Source: JANNRW01 sp031401815
Lineage (GTDB): Bacteria > Desulfobacterota > Desulfuromonadia > Geobacterales > DSM-12255
Direction: 5' to 3'
NCBI GenBank assembly: GCA_031401815.1
Contig: JANNRW010000465.1
Location: 1-11,723 of the forward strand
DNA length: 11,723 nt
Positions 6,610 to 11,723 of the stretch are shown one piece after another. Every line of letters starts with the position of its first letter. Position 1 is the stretch's first letter. The notes under the pieces are model-generated. The model was not told where the DNA came from. It saw only the letters and a list, made by a program, of their open reading frames with translations, and ran no database searches. The position numbers were made by a program, and so were the translations under genes.

Positions 6610-7260
6610 ATGAAAATGCAGGTTAATGTATTTATCGCTTTGCTATTTGCAATCGCCACATTTACTCCTGTATCTGCTTCTGCCGCTGCTCCAGAAACTG
6701 TCGGCAAGAATCAAACAACTTCTGCTCCGGATACCCCTGCTGAACCGGGTATCATACCGTTCTCGCGTGCCGCAACTGCTACTACTGCCCCAAATGAAAT
6801 GCCCAGTTCTTCTTCTCCCGAATTGCTACCTGCACATGAAAATACCTCCCCATCTCCAATTATTCGCGGAACTATTGATAATGACGCTCGTTGGTGGAAA
6901 ACATCGGAACGTTTCGAGATAGCAAGTATTGATGGTTTCAATGAAAGCTACGATGCAGACGAACCGATTATTTTCTACGTAATCGGGAAGTCGGACAGGA
7001 TGGATGTTACCAAAGAGAATGGTTTTTACGTTGCGGCAGGACTCGACAACCGTACCGATAATGCCGGAGATATTGCAGCCGTCAAGTACGATTCCGACAA
7101 GTCTGCCTGGAGGGTCAAGATTGCCGGGAAACGTGATAACTCAAAGCAGTACGAAGTGTCAATTCACCTTGCATGCGGCGGTGGAGCGAGCAGCCCTTGT
7201 GCAACGGTGTACGGCAATGGGACGATAATTAACAAGACTCTCTCGTATCAAGCGAGATAA
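6610..7260 (+). CDS. Unrecognised secreted protein, 216 residues
   Basis: I do not recognise a family. Residues 1-25 are a clear Sec signal peptide (short basic start, hydrophobic VFIALLFAIATF core, VSASA cleavage region). Residues about 28-84 are a low-complexity Pro/Ser/Thr/Ala linker. Residues 85-216 look like a single compact domain rich in predicted beta strands, for example RFEIASIDGFNESYDADEP, IIFYVIGKS, GFYVAAGLDN and SAWRVKIAGK. Two cysteines (189 and 197, in HLACGGGASSPCATV) could form a disulfide. There is no lipobox and no membrane anchor, so it should be periplasmic or secreted. It ends 42 bases before the Rhs-like giant and is read in the same direction, so the two are probably co-transcribed. 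A role as partner, chaperone or co-displayed surface protein is only inference from position. Confidence 0.82.
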   Translation: MKMQVNVFIALLFAIATFTPVSASAAAPETVGKNQTTSAPDTPAEPGIIPFSRAATATTAPNEMPSSSSPELLPAHENTSPSPIIRGTIDNDARWWKTSERFEIASIDGFNESYDADEPIIFYVIGKSDRMDVTKENGFYVAAGLDNRTDNAGDIAAVKYDSDKSAWRVKIAGKRDNSKQYEVSIHLACGGGASSPCATVYGNGTIINKTLSYQAR

Positions 7261-7292
7261 GAAGGCACAAACTTTTAGCAAGTGCTCTGGCT

Positions 7293-7297
7293 AAGGA
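7293..7297 (+). promoter_or_regulatory. Ribosome binding site of the Rhs-like giant gene
   Basis: AAGGA lies five bases before the ATG at 7303. An in-frame TAG at 7276 and a GTG at 7282 without a ribosome site lie upstream, so ATG 7303 is the best start. It also begins a normal signal peptide. Confidence 0.7.
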
Positions 7298-7302
7298 ATA
7301 TT

Positions 7303-10300
7303 ATGAATTCAGACTTAATACGCAAACTTTTAAAAAGTGGCGCTTTGCTGTTTCTCACATTCTGCCTGACGGCTCCAGTGGCATTTGCTTCGACGGTTCA
7401 GGTCTACTACTCCGACGGTGCCTGCTGGGCAGCATCTCCTCATTGCTCGGGTTTTGATTGGAGTGAAGAGCACCTGACCGATTGCAATTATTACGATAGT
7501 AATGGAAGACCGCTTTGCCCTTATGATTTCTATTATGACGGCAACGGGAATATAGTTTATCTAGGCTGCAATGCAACCCATCCATATTATTGCGCAGGAA
7601 ACTGGACATACCAAAAAGCCGATAGTGTTGACCTATCATCCTCACCGGCTTCCCTTTCTTCGAACCATCTTTCTCCACTCACGATTACTGAAGGCATCCC
7701 AATTAACATCACTTCTACCGCCGCAGGTGCGGCTTACCCGACTCCTTACCAGTACAATTTGTATGAAAGCCAATATGATTGGAATAGCGGTGTATGGGGC
7801 GCTGAATCTCTTCTGAAAAGTGGCACGTCAACAGGGAGTTTTCCCTGGAACTGGCCTCCAACGCAGCCCGGAAGGTTCATGCTTCGTTCAAAAGTGAGAG
7901 CTAACTATGTATGGAAATCGGATGATTCTTCGCCTTACTATTACTTCGACGTTCGTGCAGCGACGCCCCTTTCTATTCAAACAACATCATTACCGGGCGG
8001 GACAATCGGTCAGTGGTACTCAGCAACCCTGTCACCTGCCGGAGGAGACGCCCCTTACACTTGGGTGTGCTTTTTCGAAGGATGCAATGATATAGGCTCA
8101 TGCGGACTCAGTTTTTCCAGCAGCGGCGTTCTATCCGGTACGCCTACATGTAGTCCGGGAGCTTTTGGAGTCAGGGTTAGAGACAACCAGCATCCCCCTG
8201 ATACTGCAATTGATCTTTATGCTCTCAATATTGCTGCTCCACCACCTGCCATTTCAACCATAACACTCCCCATTGCTACAGTTTTTGTTCCTTACAGCGC
8301 TGCATTATCGGCAACCGGAGGAGAATTACCCTATACCTGGATAAATGGCAGTGCCGGTCGTGATATATACAGCAGTATACCTCCAGGGCTTACGCTTGAC
8401 ACTACCACCGGGGTTATCAGTGGTACGCCAGGAGGGTGGACGGGCACTCACACTTTTACTATTCAACTTAAAGACAATCTGAATCAGTATGCATCATCAA
8501 AAGTATTCACTATTTATGTCTACCCTCAATTGACCATAGATACCAATTCTCCATTGTCAAATGGCACTGTCGGCGTTGGTTACAGCCTGACTCTGTCAGC
8601 TTCGGGGGGGAACAGTAATTATAACTGGTCGCTATCAGTTGGCAGTCTTCCATCCGGACTCAGCTTGACCAAGCTAAGCGCTACTACCGGCCTTGTCAGC
8701 GGCACTCCGTCAGCGGCATGTATCAATGGCTGCAACTTCACCGTCATGGCAACTGACACACAATCACCAACGTCCGTAACTGCTACAAAACAATTTTCCA
8801 TTACCATCTATGACCAGCTAAGGGACACTACGGGCACAGGAACCAGTCCCAAGCTCGGTATCCCCTATAATTTCCAGTTATCCGCTACCGGGGGTAAAAC
8901 TCCTTATTCATGGACAATAACATCCGGCAACCTCCCGACCGGATTGACTCTCAATCAATCCACAGGGCTTATCAGCGGCACTCCGACAGCTCTTGGAAAT
9001 TTTAGCGGTACAATAACAACCAGCGACAGCCAAAGCCCTGCTGCAACAGTCCAAACCGGATGGAACTTCTCCCTCGCTTACGATCCGGTAATAATAACAA
9101 ATGCAAATACTCTGTCACCCGGCAACGTCGGTATCGCATACAGCAGTTTTATCAACGTAACCGGGGGTGATGGTACTTATAGTTGGTCGAAGACAAACGG
9201 CACATTGCCGTCCGGTATCACCCTTAACACTGCAACCGGAGAATTGTACGGCACACCTTCAACAGGAGGGGACTACTCCTTTATCATTACTGCTAACGAC
9301 GGGGTGAATCCAACTGCATCAAAAGCGTTCACTATGCGAATCAACGAACTGCCTAACATTACGACCGTTTCGCTCACTAATGGACAGTACGGAGTAGCCT
9401 ACACTCAGGGATTGATGGCAAGCGGCGGCAGCGGTTCTTATGTCTGGTCGATGCCTGTTGCACCAGTTGGTCTTGGTATTGATCCTGGCAGTGGCACAAT
9501 CAACGGGATTCCCTTTGATGTCGGTCAGTTCTCCATAACGGTTCAGGCTACAGATGCTCAAAACACATCAGCATTTGCAACAAAATCTTTCACGTTCAGC
9601 ATCTTGAACGGAACAATGCAGCAGTGTGTAGATAGCCCTGTCGGTGTCGGTGCCGAGGCAAGCCCAAAAGTTTGTGTTGGTTCTACAGGCAATATCATTT
9701 CCGGTATAGTCGAGCATGTCCAGGATCTTTTCTCGACCAAAGGGGGTATGCAGAACATAGCCATCAGTCTTTTCTACAAAAACCTTCCTGCTTATAACGG
9801 TTCTTTGGGTATCGGCTGGAGCCACAATTACGATATATTCCTGACTGTCATTGCCGATGGCTCAATGATACTTCAAGAAGGCAATGGCAGAAAAAGTTAC
9901 TATTCAAAGTCCGGCAGCAATTACGAATCACCCTCTGGAGACTTTTCAGTTCTTACCGCTGTAACTGGTGGCTACAAAATCACTTACCGCGACGGCTCAA
10001 GTTACAATTTTAATGACGCCGGTAAAATCACTTCTATTGCCGACCGCTTCGGCAATGCCATTTCCTTTGAATATACCGATGGCAATTTAACCAAAATAAC
10101 CGACCCAGCATACAGAGTAGCCATTCTGACTTATGACCAGACTGTCACTCCTCATCGCATATCATCCATTATCAGTCCGGACGCCATTACTTATCCAGAC
10201 ACCATCAACAACAGCGACTCCACTTACATCTTTACCTACAGTGGAAACAATCTTTATCGCGTCACCAATCCGGCGGCAAAAATAGGGGCAGTTAAAGGCT

Positions 10301-11723
10301 ATTGGGAATACCTGTATCATCAGGATGGAATGCTCAAATCCAAACGCGACCCGAACGGCAATATCTCAGAGTATACCTATTATGCCGACAAGAAGATGCA
10401 GACAGCCACCGATCCGAATGGGCGCACCCGGACAATTGTCTATCCGACCACCACGGATAACCTCAGAACCTCGACTCTCATCGAAAAGGACGGTGGGCAG
10501 TGGCTCTACACCTTCGATGTTCAGAATGGGGTGATTAAGCAGAAGTCAGACCCGAACGGCAAGGCAACCAACTTTTACTACTACCCTACCGGCTTAGTCA
10601 AAGCCAAAACCGAACCAAAGGACGGCAGCGCCCGACTCACAACCTTCTACGCTTACGACGGTTATGGCAACCTCAAGCTCGAAACCGAACCGGCAGACAT
10701 CTCCCCCACCGACCCGGAAACCGTGACTGAACAGACCATTCTTGGATTCACCGCAGCGCGGCGCTATAACTACGACAATGCCGCAGGGCGCTATGACCGG
10801 ATAACGAGTATTTCCGACGAGCGTGGCGCAACGACACTGACCACGAGCTTTGTCTACTCTTCAGATGCCTATGGTGAAGTAGTTACAGCAACGTCAACGC
10901 CAGGAAACTATGTATTCATAACCAGAAAATATGCAAATGGTGCCATCCGGCAGTTAACTGATGCCAACGTTAAAACCACCAGTTTCTATTACCAATACAA
11001 CTTACCTTACAGGCGAGACAACGGCATAGTCGGCTTACCAGCGAGCATCAACGCTCCGGATGGTACGTGGACTATCTTCTCCACTTATGACAAAAAAGGG
11101 AACCCCTATGCTTTCAGCATCCTTGACTCAACCAGTACATACAGGCTCGACATTATCACCGTCCACGATAAGCTGGGCAGGCTGACCGACCTTGTCAAAT
11201 TCCCCAACACCCCTGACGATCGCTTCGAATCTCAATACAGCTACGACCTTGTTGGCAATCTCACTTCCGCAATTGATGCCGAAATAAACGAAACAAAGTA
11301 TGAGTACAACTACAACCGGCAAGTTACCAAAATCACCGATGCCAAACTGAATGACACTATTTTCAGATACAGCGGCAGTGAAGGAAACGGCATAGACCAG
11401 CTTGTCGGCGTCTATGACGCCAATGTCGCTAAGAACACCCCGCTGGAGAGCCAGCCCCATACAGCTTATCAATACAATAAGCTTGGGCGGCTCGAACTTG
11501 AAACCGACCCACTTGGCAAGAAAATCTACTATACCTACTATGATAATGGGCAACTCAAGGAGAAGTACGACGCAACAAGCAGCACACCGGGAACCCTCCT
11601 CGTCACCTTCACCTATAACAACCGTGGGCAGATAACCGACAAGACATTCACTGATGGAACTTATGAGCATTACACCTACACGGCAAACGGACAGCTTGAA
11701 ACCGCAGGAAATCAGAATATCAG
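7303..11723 (+). CDS. Giant exported Rhs/YD-repeat protein with tandem putative-Ig domains (3' end outside window)
   Basis: One uninterrupted frame of 1473 codons runs off the window end. Residues 1-29 are a Sec signal peptide (MNSDLIRKLLK, hydrophobic core, APVAFA cleavage site). Residues 30-100 form a Cys-rich head (Cys 41, 48, 61, 72, 89, 97). Residues about 125-218 look like an Ig-type domain (LTITEGIPINITSTA...). Six tandem putative-Ig, He_PIG-like domains follow (221-770). After a linker, the Rhs entry block DLFSTKGG (808-815) and GIGWSHNY (836-843) resembles the start of other Rhs shells. YD repeats then continue to the window end, e.g. YDGYGNLKLETEP, YNKLGRLELETDP and YNNRGQITDK. Rhs shells usually encapsulate a C-terminal toxin or variable tip; none is visible here. 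No PAAR or VgrG domain is seen and the protein carries a signal peptide, so Sec export to the surface is more likely than type VI delivery. It follows the small secreted protein gene by 42 bases. Confidence 0.93.
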   Translation, partial: MNSDLIRKLLKSGALLFLTFCLTAPVAFASTVQVYYSDGACWAASPHCSGFDWSEEHLTDCNYYDSNGRPLCPYDFYYDGNGNIVYLGCNATHPYYCAGNWTYQKADSVDLSSSPASLSSNHLSPLTITEGIPINITSTAAGAAYPTPYQYNLYESQYDWNSGVWGAESLLKSGTSTGSFPWNWPPTQPGRFMLRSKVRANYVWKSDDSSPYYYFDVRAATPLSIQTTSLPGGTIGQWYSATLSPAGGDAPYTWVCFFEGCNDIGSCGLSFSSSGVLSGTPTCSPGAFGVRVRDNQHPPDTAIDLYALNIAAPPPAISTITLPIATVFVPYSAALSATGGELPYTWINGSAGRDIYSSIPPGLTLDTTTGVISGTPGGWTGTHTFTIQLKDNLNQYASSKVFTIYVYPQLTIDTNSPLSNGTVGVGYSLTLSASGGNSNYNWSLSVGSLPSGLSLTKLSATTGLVSGTPSAACINGCNFTVMATDTQSPTSVTATKQFSITIYDQLRDTTGTGTSPKLGIPYNFQLSATGGKTPYSWTITSGNLPTGLTLNQSTGLISGTPTALGNFSGTITTSDSQSPAATVQTGWNFSLAYDPVIITNANTLSPGNVGIAYSSFINVTGGDGTYSWSKTNGTLPSGITLNTATGELYGTPSTGGDYSFIITANDGVNPTASKAFTMRINELPNITTVSLTNGQYGVAYTQGLMASGGSGSYVWSMPVAPVGLGIDPGSGTINGIPFDVGQFSITVQATDAQNTSAFATKSFTFSILNGTMQQCVDSPVGVGAEASPKVCVGSTGNIISGIVEHVQDLFSTKGGMQNIAISLFYKNLPAYNGSLGIGWSHNYDIFLTVIADGSMILQEGNGRKSYYSKSGSNYESPSGDFSVLTAVTGGYKITYRDGSSYNFNDAGKITSIADRFGNAISFEYTDGNLTKITDPAYRVAILTYDQTVTPHRISSIISPDAITYPDTINNSDSTYIFTYSGNNLYRVTNPAAKIGAVKGYWEYLYHQDGMLKSKRDPNGNISEYTYYADKKMQTATDPNGRTRTIVYPTTTDNLRTSTLIEKDGGQWLYTFDVQNGVIKQKSDPNGKATNFYYYPTGLVKAKTEPKDGSARLTTFYAYDGYGNLKLETEPADISPTDPETVTEQTILGFTAARRYNYDNAAGRYDRITSISDERGATTLTTSFVYSSDAYGEVVTATSTPGNYVFITRKYANGAIRQLTDANVKTTSFYYQYNLPYRRDNGIVGLPASINAPDGTWTIFSTYDKKGNPYAFSILDSTSTYRLDIITVHDKLGRLTDLVKFPNTPDDRFESQYSYDLVGNLTSAIDAEINETKYEYNYNRQVTKITDAKLNDTIFRYSGSEGNGIDQLVGVYDANVAKNTPLESQPHTAYQYNKLGRLELETDPLGKKIYYTYYDNGQLKEKYDATSSTPGTLLVTFTYNNRGQITDKTFTDGTYEHYTYTANGQLETAGNQNI
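7963..9612 (+). repeat. Six tandem He_PIG-like Ig domain repeats inside the giant protein
   Basis: Six units of roughly 85-95 residues start near bases 7963, 8248, 8527, 8812, 9082 and 9343. Most share the order: GxxGxxYS start, L-x-A-x-GG, PYTW or YSW, LPxGLxL, TGxISGTP, then a beta hairpin ending in D and a K-x-FT strand. Good examples are GLTLNQSTGLISGTP in unit 4 and GITLNTATGELYGTP in unit 5. Units 1 and 6 are the most divergent: unit 1 carries extra cysteines and unit 6 has INGIP instead of SGTP. The repeats are similar in protein but clearly diverged in DNA, so this is an old array rather than a recent expansion. They probably form a stalk. Confidence 0.85.
10021..11723 (+). repeat. 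YD/RHS repeat region of the giant protein
   Basis: Repeating units of about 20-40 residues with the G-x-[LI]-x5-DxxG pattern followed by an aromatic YxY strand run to the window end. Clear units read KITSIADRFGN, MLKSKRDPNGN, VIKQKSDPNGK, NLKLETEP, NLTSAIDAEIN, RLELETDPLGK and QITDKTFTDGT. Known Rhs/TcC proteins wind such repeats into a hollow beta shell. The RHS-associated core domain that ends the shell is not reached. Confidence 0.85.

Noticed and set aside
7275..7294. Short inverted repeat TTAGC/GCTAA before the Rhs-like gene
   Set aside because: The stem is only five bases with a ten-base loop, and it lacks a T tract. It could slightly mask the ribosome site but is too weak to call.
7303..7390. 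Possible lipoprotein signal at Cys21 of the giant protein
   Set aside because: The residues before the Cys read LTF, with Phe where a lipobox needs Gly, Ala or Ser. A clear AFA signal peptidase I site follows at 27-29.
7571..8095. Two small + strand open frames inside the 5' part of the giant gene
   Set aside because: They are out of frame with the continuous 7303-11723 frame and have no ribosome sites or recognisable motifs.
11128..11670. 180-residue open frame on the - strand with hydrophobic stretches
   Set aside because: It lies antisense inside the YD-repeat frame, which is clearly coding. Its hydrophobic look comes from the reverse complement of Asp/Asn/Tyr-rich codons.
1..11723. CRISPR array, tRNA, rRNA or insertion sequence
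   Set aside because: No spaced direct repeats, no cloverleaf-like sequence and no transposase motifs were seen on either strand.

Overview
The window looks like chromosomal DNA of a Geobacter-type bacterium (Desulfuromonadota/Geobacterales). This is inferred from gene content and order (ftsB, small Cys protein, argS, SPOR-type membrane protein, site-2 protease, trpS, scpA), from protein sequence feel and from mid-range G+C. No database search was possible. All recognised genes are on the + strand.

Region 1 (1-1238): the 3' end of a UDP-glucose 6-dehydrogenase gene overlaps a complete UDP-glucuronate decarboxylase gene by ATGA. Together they would convert UDP-glucose to UDP-glucuronate and then UDP-xylose for surface polysaccharide. 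A perfect 17-bp hairpin that includes the decarboxylase stop codon closes the unit.

Region 2 (1239-1401): a compact intergenic element rich in inverted repeats. It has competing pairings and looks like a dispersed, possibly transcribed repeat.

Region 3 (1402-6501): a tightly packed housekeeping run. It contains ftsB (divisome), a 56-residue four-cysteine protein, argS, a membrane-anchored protein resembling SPOR-domain proteins but ending before the SPOR domain, an M50/site-2 protease family membrane protein, trpS and scpA. Several genes overlap by 1 to 4 bases, so translation is probably coupled. scpB, the usual partner after scpA, is absent from the expected place.

Region 4 (6502-11723): accessory DNA. 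A short junction with a TTCGACTTCGCTCAG motif leads to a gene for an unrecognised 216-residue secreted protein. 42 bases later a very long open frame starts at 7303 and runs off the window end (at least 1473 codons). It encodes a Sec-exported protein with a Cys-rich head, an Ig-like segment, six tandem putative-Ig (He_PIG-like) domains and an Rhs/YD-repeat shell. Its C-terminus, where an Rhs protein would carry its variable tip or toxin, lies outside the window. The small secreted protein and the Rhs-like giant are the best candidates here for an uncharacterised surface system.
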